64,000 bases of DNA from Mangrovivirga cuniculi (GTDB lineage Bacteria > Bacteroidota > Bacteroidia > Cytophagales > Cyclobacteriaceae), in contig NZ_CP028923.1 in NCBI RefSeq assembly GCF_005166025.1, positions 62,001-126,000 of the forward strand, written 5' to 3'. Below the pieces are notes generated by a model. The model worked only from the letters and a program-made list of their open reading frames with translations. It did not search any database and was not told the DNA's origin. Position numbers and translations under genes: made by a program. Shown here in pieces: positions 8,608 through 17,273 of this stretch (the stretch's first letter is position 1; each line of letters starts with the position of its first letter).

Positions 8608-11466
8608 ATGAAAAATTTAATGATGATAATTATAATTTTTCTCCCTCTTTTTGGAGTTGCACAACAACCAACCATCAACTGGGAGAAAGTAGATGGAGCC
8701 AGTAGAAATGAAATTCCCTACCAGGTAATTCAATTAGCCGATTCATCCTATTTAATAGTTGGCTGGGTTAATAATTTCATTTTAAATGGAGGGAATAAAA
8801 CAAGTAAAAAATATGATAAAACATATACTGATGGATGGGTTGTTAAACGTGATAAAAACGGCAATAAACTATGGGATAAAAGCTATGGCGGCAACAGGCA
8901 AGATCAATTAACAGATGCAATAGCAATTCCATCAGGAGGTGCACTATTGTTTGGATACAGTATATCAAAAAGCAATACCGGAAATAAAACAGCTCCAAAT
9001 CAAGGCTCATATGATTATTGGCTAATTCGAATTGACAATGATGGAAATATTATCTGGCAAAAATCTTATGGTGGAAGAAAAGCTGATTTCGGAACATCAA
9101 TAGTGGAATCTGCAGATGGCAACTATTTTCTTGCCGGTTATTCCCAATCAAGCATAGAGGGTGATAAATCTGAAAAACCAAAAGGAGGTTATGATTACTG
9201 GATTATTAAAATAGACCCTTATGGGAAAAAAATATGGGATCGGACAATAGGCGGAAATGATCACGATTATGTCTCTAAAATCATTGGAAATGCAACCGGA
9301 GGGTGTACGATTACTGGTAGTTCATTCTCCTCAGCTAGTAGCGATAAAAGTGAACCTGCCATTAATGGTTACGATGACTGGGTAGTCCGTTTAGATTTTA
9401 AAGGAAATGTTTTATGGGAAAACACTATTCAATCACTTAATAATTTCAATTATAATTCCTCTATTGCAGAATTAAATGGAGATATATACTTGCTTAGCGC
9501 TGGAATTGGTACAATTGGTTATGATAAGACCGTCGAAAATGCTCGAAAATGGGATCTTTGGATGATCCAACTTGATGGCTCGAATGGTAATTCCAAAATG
9601 CAAAAACTCTATGGTGGGATAACTGAAGAATTTGCTTCAGATATTATAGTTTCATCGGACAACAACTTATTAATTAAAGGATATTCAAGTTCTGGTATAT
9701 CCGGCGACAAAACAGAGTCCTTAAGAGGTGGTATTGATTTATGGTTACTAAAAATTGATCAATCTGGAAATATCATTTGGGATAAAACCGTTGGAGGACC
9801 AAGCAAAGAAACCCCTACAAATTTTGATAAAGGAATTACTTCAGACCAATATGGTAATATCGTAGTTTCAACAAGGTCATTTGCTTTTAAAAATAGTGGA
9901 GGAGATAAATCATTTCAGGGATATAACCAAGATGACTATTGGACTATACAACTTAAAGAAAATATAGTTGATAATACCCCTCCTTTTGTCAAGACCAAGG
10001 ACATTACGGTCGAGCTTGATGTGGAAGGCAATGCTTCAATAACAGCTCAAGATATTGATGATGGCACATCAGACCCAGGAGGTATTGCTGTACTTGAAAT
10101 TGATATTAGCAATTTCGATTGTAGTAATATTGGACCAAATACGGTAATTCTAACAGCAACTGACAACAGTGGAAACACTGCCTCAGCTCCTGCTATTGTG
10201 ACCGTAGTTGATAATATTCCTCCCACTGTAATCACTAAAAACATCACCCTTAATCTTGATGCAACAGGAAATGCTTATTTGGAAGCTATTCATCTAGATA
10301 ATGGTACAACAGATGCTTGTGGCATTGCTTTATTTCAAAGCAAGGAGAATTTCACCTGTGCTGATATTGGAGAGAATATTATTAATCTCGCAGTGACAGA
10401 TGTTAATGGAAATACAGCTAAAGGTCAGGCTATTGTTACAATAATTAATGATAATCCGGTAATAAATAGTTTATCACTTCCAATTAATCCCAACCCATTA
10501 GAAACCCAAATGAATGCATCAGCTACCTTTACTGATGACAACTTATCAGCTGCTGAATTTTCATGGGGTGATGGATCGAGTTCAATTGGTAGTATATTAG
10601 ATAATAACATAACTGCCAGTCATATTTATTCTACTCCAGGCGTTTATGAAGTTTCTCTTACAATTACAGACGCCTGTGGATTGGAAGCTACAAAAATGTT
10701 CCAGTATGTAGTTATTTATGATGCCTATGGAGGTTTTGTAACCGGAGGAGGTTATATCTGGTCACATCCGGGTTATTACACACCTGACCCACTTGCTGAA
10801 GGAAAAGCTAATTTTGGTTTTGTGGCCAAATACCAAAAAGGAGCAACTACTCCAACCGGTAATACTCAATTCAGATTCACTGCAGGAAACATGAATTTCC
10901 ACAGTGCTGAATATGATTGGTTAGTAATTGCAGGTCAAAAAGCGATGTATAAAGGTACGGGTACCATTAACGGAGCCGGAAGCTACAAATTCATGCTTTC
11001 AGCAATTGATGGAACCACTAAAGCAGATGGTGATCGTTTCCGAATGCAGATTTGGGATATGTCAGATAACTTAATCTACGACAACCAACTTGGTAAAGAT
11101 GAAAATGCTGATGCCTCAACCTATCTCGGTGGCGGATCAATTACTATTCACGATGGAAAAACAAAAGGAGGAACTTCAACTGCTGAGGTCATTGCGGGGG
11201 ATTTCATTACTGAATCCATCAAATTCTATCCAAATCCGGTAAAATCAACTTTGAATATCCAACTAACTGAAAGATTCAAGGAAGGTAACAATCCAATGAA
11301 AATAGAAATATTTGAGACAAACGGTAGATCAGTTGGGTTCCGTAAGTATAGCGAAGTTTCTTCAGGGAAAATCCAAGTTCAGTTAGAAAGTTTAAACAAT
11401 GGTATTTATATCTTAACCTTGAAAAAAGGAAATTATCTGGAATATTTGAGATTTATAAAAGAATAA
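8608..11466 (+). CDS. T9SS substrate with YGG repeats, HYR-like repeats, PKD domain and sorting domain
   Basis: A 952-aa secreted protein. After a signal peptide (ends near FGVAQQ) come at least five repeats around a [YIV]GG motif (SYGGNRQD, SYGGRKAD, TIGGNDHD, LYGGITEE, TVGGPSKE), probably a beta-propeller. Then come two HYR-like immunoglobulin repeats (VTATDNSGNTA, about 450-620), a PKD domain (FSWGDGSS) and a domain with FVTGGGYIWSHPG resembling the post-COAP-1 family. The last 80 residues (FYPNPVKSTLNIQ to the end) are a type A T9SS sorting domain. It is probably exported and attached to the cell surface or released. The biological role is unknown. A strong terminator follows. Confidence 0.85.
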   Translation: MKNLMMIIIIFLPLFGVAQQPTINWEKVDGASRNEIPYQVIQLADSSYLIVGWVNNFILNGGNKTSKKYDKTYTDGWVVKRDKNGNKLWDKSYGGNRQDQLTDAIAIPSGGALLFGYSISKSNTGNKTAPNQGSYDYWLIRIDNDGNIIWQKSYGGRKADFGTSIVESADGNYFLAGYSQSSIEGDKSEKPKGGYDYWIIKIDPYGKKIWDRTIGGNDHDYVSKIIGNATGGCTITGSSFSSASSDKSEPAINGYDDWVVRLDFKGNVLWENTIQSLNNFNYNSSIAELNGDIYLLSAGIGTIGYDKTVENARKWDLWMIQLDGSNGNSKMQKLYGGITEEFASDIIVSSDNNLLIKGYSSSGISGDKTESLRGGIDLWLLKIDQSGNIIWDKTVGGPSKETPTNFDKGITSDQYGNIVVSTRSFAFKNSGGDKSFQGYNQDDYWTIQLKENIVDNTPPFVKTKDITVELDVEGNASITAQDIDDGTSDPGGIAVLEIDISNFDCSNIGPNTVILTATDNSGNTASAPAIVTVVDNIPPTVITKNITLNLDATGNAYLEAIHLDNGTTDACGIALFQSKENFTCADIGENIINLAVTDVNGNTAKGQAIVTIINDNPVINSLSLPINPNPLETQMNASATFTDDNLSAAEFSWGDGSSSIGSILDNNITASHIYSTPGVYEVSLTITDACGLEATKMFQYVVIYDAYGGFVTGGGYIWSHPGYYTPDPLAEGKANFGFVAKYQKGATTPTGNTQFRFTAGNMNFHSAEYDWLVIAGQKAMYKGTGTINGAGSYKFMLSAIDGTTKADGDRFRMQIWDMSDNLIYDNQLGKDENADASTYLGGGSITIHDGKTKGGTSTAEVIAGDFITESIKFYPNPVKSTLNIQLTERFKEGNNPMKIEIFETNGRSVGFRKYSEVSSGKIQVQLESLNNGIYILTLKKGNYLEYLRFIKE

Positions 11467-11489
11467 TAATCATATGACTGTTTAAATGG

Positions 11490-11517
11490 GCGTACTGTAT
11501 TTCAGTGCGCTTTTTTT
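11490..11517 (+). terminator. Rho-independent terminator of the 8608 gene
   Basis: An 8-bp stem GCGTACTG/CAGTGCGC with one G-U pair, a 5-nt loop and seven T, 24 bp after the stop at 11466. Confidence 0.85.
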
Positions 11518-11535
11518 ATCTTTTCACTGCCCAGC

Positions 11536-11688
11536 TCAGGTTGATTGACTTTTCCTGGCTGATATTTTGTAGTGGAAATCATTAATTACCTTTAGGCTAT
11601 AGGGTAAAATTCTATCTTCTAAATCACTAGTAAAACCGATATAAAGTTTATCATATTGCTCAGAATACAATACATAAACGGTGAACAT
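11536..11688 (-). pseudogene. Truncated GIY-YIG endonuclease copy
   Basis: From ATG at 11688 the first 28 codons are nearly identical to the intact GIY-YIG gene at 11810-12061 (MFTVYVLYSEQYDKLYIG, then TSDLEDRIL). The similarity then stops and the frame runs about 22 unrelated codons to a TGA at 11536. The C-terminal half with the catalytic Glu is missing. The sequence upstream of the start also matches that of the intact copy, so this is the broken remnant of a tandem duplication with a period of about 373 bp. Confidence 0.75.
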
Positions 11689-11707
11689 AATGTATCTTGG
11701 TTTGGTT

Positions 11708-11816
11708 GAAACAAAAAAAGCCGAACTTTATGACCGGCTTTAGTAGTAGCGGGAGCGGGAGCAGGACTCGAACCTGCGTCCGTCAGCTGACGGATATGAG
11801 CCCGACGAGCTACCTG
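11708..11816 (-). repeat. Degenerate tRNA-fMet 3'-half unit with palindrome and terminator (distal copy)
   Basis: On the minus strand this unit reads GGTAGCTCGTCGGGCTCATA as in the true tRNA, then the 16-bp palindrome TCCGTCAGCTGACGGA (11779-11794) in place of the 3' anticodon arm and variable loop. The tRNA T-arm, acceptor 3' strand and terminator hairpin follow. It also carries a 6-bp duplication (GCGGGA twice). The GIY-YIG stop codon TAG falls inside the D-arm-derived part (11810-11812). It cannot fold as a tRNA because its 5' acceptor strand is absent. Confidence 0.7.
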
Positions 11817-12061
11817 AGTAAATTATATGTCTTTCGGATGAAATTTCTTCCTCTACTTGATTTGAGCTGTTTTTCTCTTTTTAAGGCTAAACCTTTGTCA
11901 TCAAATTCTTCAGTGTGAATTACTTTCCAGGGTCGATATCTAACAGTATAACCTTTGGTGGCCTTCTGGTTATGGGAAAGGATCCTATCTTCCAAATCAC
12001 TGGTATAGCCAATGTATAGTTTATCATATTGCTCTGAATACAATACATAAACGGTGAACAT
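11810..12061 (-). CDS. Small GIY-YIG endonuclease (COG2827 type)
   Basis: 83 aa, a single-domain nuclease with VYVLYS (GIY), LYIGYTSDLEDR (YIG with catalytic Arg) and REKQLK with the catalytic Glu. It is related to the YhbQ/UPF0213 group. It starts about 25 bp after a terminator hairpin that belongs to a partial tRNA unit, and its last codons and stop run into another tRNA-derived unit. It is therefore wholly embedded between tRNA-fMet fragments. Whether it acts on those sequences (homing-like) or on other DNA is unknown. Confidence 0.85.
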   Translation of the reverse strand: MFTVYVLYSEQYDKLYIGYTSDLEDRILSHNQKATKGYTVRYRPWKVIHTEEFDDKGLALKREKQLKSSRGRNFIRKTYNLLR

Positions 12062-12081
12062 AAATTATTCTGGTTTGGTTG

Positions 12082-12411
12082 AAACAAAAAAGCCGATCTT
12101 TATGACCGGCTTTAGTAGTAGCGGGAGCAGGACTCGAACCTGCGTCCGTCAGCTGACGGATATGAGCCCGACTAATACTTTCCGGTATTTTAAACAAAAA
12201 AGCCGATCTTTATGACCGGCTTTAGTAGTAGCGGGAGCAGGACTCGAACCTGCGTCCGTCAGCTGACGGATATGAGCCCGACTAATACTTTCCGGTATTT
12301 TAAACAAAAAAGCCGATCTTTATGACCGGCTTTAGTAGTAGCGGGAGCAGGACTCGAACCTGCGTCCGTCAGCTGACGGATATGAGCCCGACTAATACTT
12401 TCCGGTATTTT
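12082..12411 (-). repeat. Three identical 110-bp tandem units carrying the tRNA-fMet 3' half
   Basis: Units 12082-12191, 12192-12301 and 12302-12411 are identical by eye. In minus-strand order each holds AAAATACCGGAAAGTATTA, then GTCGGGCTCATA of the tRNA, the palindrome TCCGTCAGCTGACGGA (12145-12160, 12255-12270, 12365-12380), the intact T-arm and acceptor 3' strand, and the tRNA terminator. A fourth period begins inside the functional tRNA gene and matches up to 12474. None of the units has the tRNA 5' half. Confidence 0.9.
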
Positions 12412-12415
12412 AAAC

Positions 12416-12440
12416 AAAAAAGCCGATCTTTATGACCGGC
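12416..12440 (-). terminator. Terminator of the initiator tRNA gene
   Basis: On the minus strand GCCGGTC/GATCGGC (one G-U pair, 5-nt loop) is followed by six T. It lies 9 bp after the tRNA 3' end. The same hairpin recurs in each tandem unit and in the distal copy. Confidence 0.8.
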
Positions 12441-12448
12441 TTTAGTAG

Positions 12449-12521
<73 letters not shown>

Positions 12522-12571
12522 ATGTATCTTTGTTGGAACTAAATTTGTTCCTTCGTTTCTCAATTGGAGTA

Positions 12572-12601
12572 CAAAGGTAGGTATAATTCTGATAAAATCA
12601 A
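12572..12601 (-). promoter_or_regulatory. Promoter of the initiator tRNA gene
   Basis: On the minus strand TTG (12599-12601), 19 nt, then TACCTTTG (12572-12579), matching the Bacteroidota TTG-N19-TAnnTTTG promoter. The tRNA begins 50 bp downstream. On the plus strand TACCTTTG at 12603-12610 is a possible -7 box for era, so this region looks divergent. Confidence 0.6.
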
Positions 12602-12627
12602 GTACCTTTGCAAAGAAATTTTTAATT

Positions 12628-13521
12628 ATGTCAAAAACTAATCACAAAGCCGGCTTTGTAAATATAATTGGGAAACCCAACGTAGGTAAATCAACCCTTA
12701 TGAATGCGTTGATCGGAGAAAAATTATCGATCATCACTTCTAAGGCTCAAACAACCCGACATCGAATCATGGGTCTTCTCAATGGAGATGACTTCCAGGT
12801 GGTCTTCTCAGATACACCAGGAATCCTAAAACCTCAATACGAATTACATAAAAGCATGATGGGCTTTGTGCATACTGCCCTGGAAGATGCTGATATTCTA
12901 TTATTTGTTACTGACCCATTTGAAACCCTCGATGACGCAGACCAGATAATAGAAAAGATCAATAATAGTGATGTTCCTACTTTTGCAGTGGTTAATAAGA
13001 CTGACCTGAAAAAGGATGACCAGGTAGCAAAACAAATCGAACATCTCCAAAAACATCTTAAGGCAGATAAGTTTTTCACTGTTTCTGCATTAAATAGCGA
13101 AAATGTCGCATTATTATTTGATGCTATTTTAGAACAGCTTCCCGAACACCCTGCATATTATCCTAAGGATGAAATGTCAGACAGGCCTGAGCGTTTTTTC
13201 GTAGAAGAAATAGTCAGGGAAAAAATCTTCTTAAATTATAAGAAGGAAGTTCCTTACAGTTCTGAAGTCGTATGTACTGATTTTGAAGAAGATGATGATA
13301 TCATCAGAATTTATGTGGAAATATACGTTGAGCGAAAAACACAACGTGCTATTATAATTGGCCACAATGGTGAATCAATCAAAAAAGTAGGAATGCAGTC
13401 AAGAGAAGATCTTGAAAGATTTTTTGGAAAGAAAGTATATTTAGAATCTTATGTCCGTGTAGAGCCAGACTGGCGTAAGAAGCAAAATAAATTGAATAAA
13501 TTCGGATATAACAATCAATAA
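12628..13521 (+). CDS. era: GTPase Era
   Basis: 297 aa, a ribosome-associated GTPase needed for 30S maturation. G1 GKPNVGKST lies at residues 15-23, G3 DTPG at 62-65 and G4 NKTD near 118. The C-terminal KH domain has the GHNGESIKKVG loop and would bind the 3' end of 16S rRNA. Length is normal. The neighbouring der gene begins 9 bp later, so the two GTPases form an operon. Confidence 0.97.
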   Translation: MSKTNHKAGFVNIIGKPNVGKSTLMNALIGEKLSIITSKAQTTRHRIMGLLNGDDFQVVFSDTPGILKPQYELHKSMMGFVHTALEDADILLFVTDPFETLDDADQIIEKINNSDVPTFAVVNKTDLKKDDQVAKQIEHLQKHLKADKFFTVSALNSENVALLFDAILEQLPEHPAYYPKDEMSDRPERFFVEEIVREKIFLNYKKEVPYSSEVVCTDFEEDDDIIRIYVEIYVERKTQRAIIIGHNGESIKKVGMQSREDLERFFGKKVYLESYVRVEPDWRKKQNKLNKFGYNNQ

Positions 13522-13530
13522 AGAATACTT

Positions 13531-14844
13531 ATGGCAAATATAGTTGCAATAGTAGGACGACCTAATGTAGGTAAGTCGACTCTGTTCAATCGACTTATCG
13601 AAAAAAAGCAGGCCATTATGGATGATCAACCGGGTGTTACGCGTGATCGTCATTACGGTTTTGGGCACTGGACAGATAAATATTTTACAGTTATAGATAC
13701 AGGCGGATATGTTACCGGTTCTGCAGATCAGTTTGAAGGCGAGATCCGGAAACAGGTAAAAACTGCGATGGAAGAAGCTTCTGTTATTGTTTTCATGGTT
13801 GACAGCCATGTCGGCATGACTGATCTTGATAAAGAGTTTGCTAATGTAGTCAGGGAAACTAACAAACCAGTAGTTGTTGTTGCAAATAAAGCCGATAACC
13901 TGGAATACCAGATGATGGCCAATGAGTTTTATGCTCTTGGAATAACTGATGAGATCTTTCCGATTTCTGCTAATAGTGGTTCTGGTACTGGAGATCTTCT
14001 TGATCATATTATCAGCCATTTTGAAGAGCAGGGGGATGAAAATCCGCATGAAGGTATTCCACGAATAGCAATATTAGGACGTCCCAACGCTGGTAAATCT
14101 TCTTTTCTTAATACTATCACAGGAAATGTAAGGAGTATTGTTAATGAAGAAGCAGGCACCACTCGTGATGCTGTTGACACTCACTATAAAATGTATGGGC
14201 AGAATTTCATTCTTACAGATACTGCCGGAATTAGAAGAAAATCACGTGTCAAAGAGAATATCGAGTTCTATTCTGTTATGAGATCAATACAAGCATTACA
14301 AGACAGTGATGTTTGCGTTGTAATGGTAGATGCAACTCGTGGATTAGAATCTCAGGATGTTAACATTATTTCTTTAGCAGTGAAATATGGAAAAGGGGTA
14401 ATGATCATGATAAACAAATGGGATCTGGTTCAGGATAAGTCAAGTAATACGGCAAAAGAATATGCCGATAGAATTTATGAACGAATCGGAGATTTGAGAT
14501 ATATCCCAATAATATTTACTTCGGTAACTGAAAAACAACGTATTTTTCAGGCAATGGAGCTTGCCGTCAAAATATTTGAGAACAAAAACAGGAAAATTCC
14601 TACATCAAAAATTAACGATATTTTACTAAAAGAAATAGAAAAAACACCACCGCCGGCTACTAAAGGAAAGTATATAAAAATCAAATATATCACACAATTA
14701 CCGTCTAAAACGCCATCTTTCGCGTTTTTCTGTAACTTACCGCAATACATCAAAGCTCCTTATCAAAGGTTCTTAGAAAATAGAATTCGTGAAAAGTTTG
14801 AATTTACTGGTGTTCCTTTAAAAATCTTTTTTAGGAAAAAATAA
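13531..14844 (+). CDS. der: Ribosome biogenesis GTPase Der (EngA)
   Basis: 437 aa with two tandem GTPase domains, each with a P-loop (GRPNVGKST near residue 8 and GRPNAGKSS near 184), DTGG/DTAG switch motifs and NKAD/NKWD. The C-terminal KH-like domain is typical of Der, which acts in 50S subunit assembly. It follows era by 9 bp. Confidence 0.97.
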   Translation: MANIVAIVGRPNVGKSTLFNRLIEKKQAIMDDQPGVTRDRHYGFGHWTDKYFTVIDTGGYVTGSADQFEGEIRKQVKTAMEEASVIVFMVDSHVGMTDLDKEFANVVRETNKPVVVVANKADNLEYQMMANEFYALGITDEIFPISANSGSGTGDLLDHIISHFEEQGDENPHEGIPRIAILGRPNAGKSSFLNTITGNVRSIVNEEAGTTRDAVDTHYKMYGQNFILTDTAGIRRKSRVKENIEFYSVMRSIQALQDSDVCVVMVDATRGLESQDVNIISLAVKYGKGVMIMINKWDLVQDKSSNTAKEYADRIYERIGDLRYIPIIFTSVTEKQRIFQAMELAVKIFENKNRKIPTSKINDILLKEIEKTPPPATKGKYIKIKYITQLPSKTPSFAFFCNLPQYIKAPYQRFLENRIREKFEFTGVPLKIFFRKK

Positions 14845-14853
14845 TTTTATCAC

Positions 14854-14861
14854 TATCTTTG
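14854..14861 (+). promoter_or_regulatory. -7 promoter box TATCTTTG of the acidic lipoprotein gene
   Basis: TATCTTTG matches TAnnTTTG and lies 46 bp before ATG 14907. The -33 element is not clear. Confidence 0.45.
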
Positions 14862-14906
14862 TTGCCATCAATATATTTTTGTTCAATTACCAAATTTATT
14901 TGCACG

Positions 14907-15185
14907 ATGAAAAAATTATTTGCCTTATTATTAGTAGCAGGATTTATGACTGCAATGGTTTCATGTGGTGGAAATGCATCTTCAGAAGGTGAAGAAGCAG
15001 CTACTGAAGTTTCTGCAGAAGAGTCTGCAGTTGAAGAAAACGTAGAAGAAGCTACTGAAGACGTAGAAGAAGCAGCTGAAGAAGCTACTGAAGAAGTAGA
15101 AGAAGCTGGCGAAGAAGCTGGTGAAGAAGTTGAAGAAGCTACTGAAGAAGTAGAAGAAGAAGTGACTGAAGAGTCTGCTGAGTAA
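14907..15185 (+). CDS. Highly acidic Glu/Ala-rich lipoprotein
   Basis: 92 aa. The start at 14907 gives a signal peptide with a lipobox (AMVSC, Cys20). The mature protein is almost entirely Glu, Ala, Val and Thr in near-repeats such as EEATEEVEEA and EEAGEEV, predicting a long acidic helix or a disordered tail. An in-frame ATG at 14859 is rejected because it precedes the signal peptide. It has its own promoter and terminator, so it is probably a monocistronic and well-expressed envelope protein. Function unknown. Confidence 0.75.
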   Translation: MKKLFALLLVAGFMTAMVSCGGNASSEGEEAATEVSAEESAVEENVEEATEDVEEAAEEATEEVEEAGEEAGEEVEEATEEVEEEVTEESAE

Positions 15186-15211
15186 TTTATACTCACTTCT
15201 ATAAAAACTTT

Positions 15212-15244
15212 AGAGCCTTGATTTAATCAGGGCTCTTTTTTTTA
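15212..15244 (+). terminator. Rho-independent terminator
   Basis: AGAGCCTTGA paired with TCAGGGCTCT (one T-G pair, 5-nt loop), followed by a run of eight T. It ends the acidic lipoprotein transcript. Confidence 0.85.
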
Positions 15245-15250
15245 TCTTTG
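15243..15250 (+). promoter_or_regulatory. -7 box TATCTTTG directly before the SprT-like gene
   Basis: TATCTTTG ends 7 bp before ATG 15258, so transcription would begin at or next to the start codon. This suggests a leaderless or near-leaderless mRNA. Confidence 0.5.
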
Positions 15251-15257
15251 CTCCCGT

Positions 15258-15890
15258 ATGATTGAAGCCCTGAAAAAGAAATATGCTTCCGGTAGAAAAA
15301 CTTTTGAAAAATATTTACCGGAGCCCGCTGTAGAATATTGCTTTGAACTCTGGCTTACTTATTCCTTTCGATTTAAGATCACTAAAGACAGACAAAGCAA
15401 ACTGGGTGATTACAGGTATGACCCCGGCACCAAAATCCATTCGGTTTCAGTAAATCATAACCTAAACAAATATCAATTTCTGATCACTTACATTCACGAA
15501 GTTGCCCATCTGGCTGTGCATAAGAAGCATGGTAACAGTGTTTCTCCTCATGGTCAAACATGGAAAAAGCAATTTAGAGAACTTTTTTTACCGGTCTTGA
15601 ATGACACAGTTTTTCCGGATGATATTGTAAGATTATTGGCAAGACATATGAAGAACCCTAAGGCATCTACTCATGCTGATGCAAATTTATCAATGGCTCT
15701 TGCTGCCTATGATGATAATAATGAGGGAATAACTTTTCTTGATGCCGTACCGTTAGGGATGAATTTTATATTCAGAAGTAAAAAATACCGCAAATTAGAA
15801 ACCCGCAGAACTCGTGTGGTCTGTCTGGAGGTATCGAGTGGAAAAAAATACCTGATCAACAAAGTCGCAAGGGTAACAACAGACTCCTAA
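15258..15890 (+). CDS. SprT-like zinc metalloprotease domain protein
   Basis: 210 aa. HEVAH at residues 80-84 gives two zinc-binding His and the catalytic Glu; His98 in SPHGQTW is the likely third ligand, as in SprT/Spartan proteins. No zinc-ribbon follows. SprT-like proteins are cytoplasmic, and eukaryotic relatives cleave DNA-protein crosslinks; the bacterial role is less clear. Its stop overlaps the convergent gene's 3' end by 4 bp. Confidence 0.85.
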   Translation: MIEALKKKYASGRKTFEKYLPEPAVEYCFELWLTYSFRFKITKDRQSKLGDYRYDPGTKIHSVSVNHNLNKYQFLITYIHEVAHLAVHKKHGNSVSPHGQTWKKQFRELFLPVLNDTVFPDDIVRLLARHMKNPKASTHADANLSMALAAYDDNNEGITFLDAVPLGMNFIFRSKKYRKLETRRTRVVCLEVSSGKKYLINKVARVTTDS

Positions 15891-16456
15891 AGGCCAAGTC
15901 TTTTTGAAAACTCTCTACTGATTCTTTCCATCAACATTGCCGGCTTAAAAGTCCTCCAGTTGATCAATTCAAGTGACCCACCAAAATCTATATAGGAATC
16001 AATCCCATAATTTTTCCATTCCTGGTAAACGTGTTCATGAAACCCCACAGCACAGATCCAGCCATCATCAATATCGTCAAACCACTCCTCGTAATAACTA
16101 TCATCATCACCATGAAAATTAAATACATTTTCTCCTATAAGAAGAAACTTATTTATTCCTTCATCAATTAAAGGGTCAATAACATTTCGCTTTAAATGCA
16201 TGGAGTCGTTTGTAATCGCATCATTCCATTCGCCAATAAATTCAATGATGCAGGTACTTCTTTCGTAATCTACATAAAGCAACTTGGCATACAGGGTGTC
16301 GCTACCTATGTAATCCCAGGCAGGATCGATATAATAGCCATAGATATTATCTGTATAAAGATCAAAATTATAAGTCTTTCCATAAAATGGAGACCGCTCA
16401 TCATCTTCCGGCTTATAATATTTCAACCAGTTCTCATATGGAATGAGATCATGCAT
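15887..16456 (-). CDS. Conserved-looking hypothetical protein, acidic and aromatic
   Basis: 189 aa, rich in Asp, Glu, Tyr and Trp, with no signal peptide or membrane segment. Tracts such as DDSYYEEWFDDIDDGW stand out. No family recognised. It starts 5 bp after murQ on the same strand, so it is probably the last gene of the ispH-murQ operon. It may be a cytoplasmic Bacteroidota-specific protein. Confidence 0.65.
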   Translation of the reverse strand: MHDLIPYENWLKYYKPEDDERSPFYGKTYNFDLYTDNIYGYYIDPAWDYIGSDTLYAKLLYVDYERSTCIIEFIGEWNDAITNDSMHLKRNVIDPLIDEGINKFLLIGENVFNFHGDDDSYYEEWFDDIDDGWICAVGFHEHVYQEWKNYGIDSYIDFGGSLELINWRTFKPAMLMERISREFSKRLGL

Positions 16457-16461
16457 GAAAA

Positions 16462-17271
16462 TTATTTCTTATAGTGCTCAATTACTTTTCTCACTGAACC
16501 ATAACTTGAAAGGAGTTCCTGGGCCTCTACTCTGGAAATATTCAATGAATTCATTAACATCCTACACCCTCGCTCGACAAGCTTATCATTACTTAGTTGC
16601 ATATCAACCATCTTGTTTCCTTTAACACGACCAAGGCTGATCATCACGCCTGTAGAGATCATATTAAGAATAAGCTTCTGGGCAGTACCTGCTTTCATGC
16701 GGGTACTTCCGGTGACAAATTCAGGCCCGACAACAGCTTCCACAGGTACCTCAACTGCCTGGGCAAGTGGACTGCCATCGTTACAGGTAATACAACCTGT
16801 GAACAAACCATTTTCCCTGGCGTCTTTCACTCCACCAATCACATAGGGTGTAGTTCCTGATGCTGCAATACCGATTACTGAATCATTCGGGCCGATATTA
16901 TATTCACTTAAGTCCTTCCAGGCCTGTTCTGTATCATCTTCCGCAAATTCTACCGCTTTACGAATTGCGCTATCTCCACCTGCTATAAGTCCAATGACCA
17001 TATCATGTGATACCCCGAAGGTTGGAGGGCACTCAGATGCATCAACAATTCCAAGCCTTCCACTGGTACCGGCTCCGATGTAAAACAATCGGCCTCCGGC
17101 CTTCATCCTCTTTGAAACCTCAAGAACAATTTTTTCAATCTGGGGAATACATCCTTCAACTACCTCAGGAACTTTCTTATCTTCCCTATTTATAGAATGC
17201 AGAAGTTCACCAATCGGCATATTCTCCAGGTTATCATATAATGAGTCTGATTCTGTCGTTCTGTCTTTCAT
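16462..17271 (-). CDS. murQ: N-acetylmuramic acid 6-phosphate etherase
   Basis: 269 aa with a SIS fold. The signature GAGTSGRLGIVDASECPPTFG region (about residues 62-82) holds the substrate loop and catalytic Glu. A second catalytic stretch and STRMKAGTAQK follow. MurQ cleaves the lactyl ether of MurNAc-6P to give GlcNAc-6P during cell-wall recycling. It begins 2 bp after the amino-sugar kinase, which fits a recycling pair. Confidence 0.95.
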   Translation of the reverse strand: MKDRTTESDSLYDNLENMPIGELLHSINREDKKVPEVVEGCIPQIEKIVLEVSKRMKAGGRLFYIGAGTSGRLGIVDASECPPTFGVSHDMVIGLIAGGDSAIRKAVEFAEDDTEQAWKDLSEYNIGPNDSVIGIAASGTTPYVIGGVKDARENGLFTGCITCNDGSPLAQAVEVPVEAVVGPEFVTGSTRMKAGTAQKLILNMISTGVMISLGRVKGNKMVDMQLSNDKLVERGCRMLMNSLNISRVEAQELLSSYGSVRKVIEHYKK

Positions 17272-17273
17272 TT

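Noticed and set aside
12082-12411. Partial units as functional tRNA genes
   Set aside because: They lack the 5' acceptor strand and D-arm and have a palindrome in place of the 3' anticodon arm, so no cloverleaf can form.
14831-15196. Ser/Ala-rich 121-aa frame on the minus strand
   Set aside because: It is the complement of the Glu/Ala repeat lipoprotein and has no start context or promoter.
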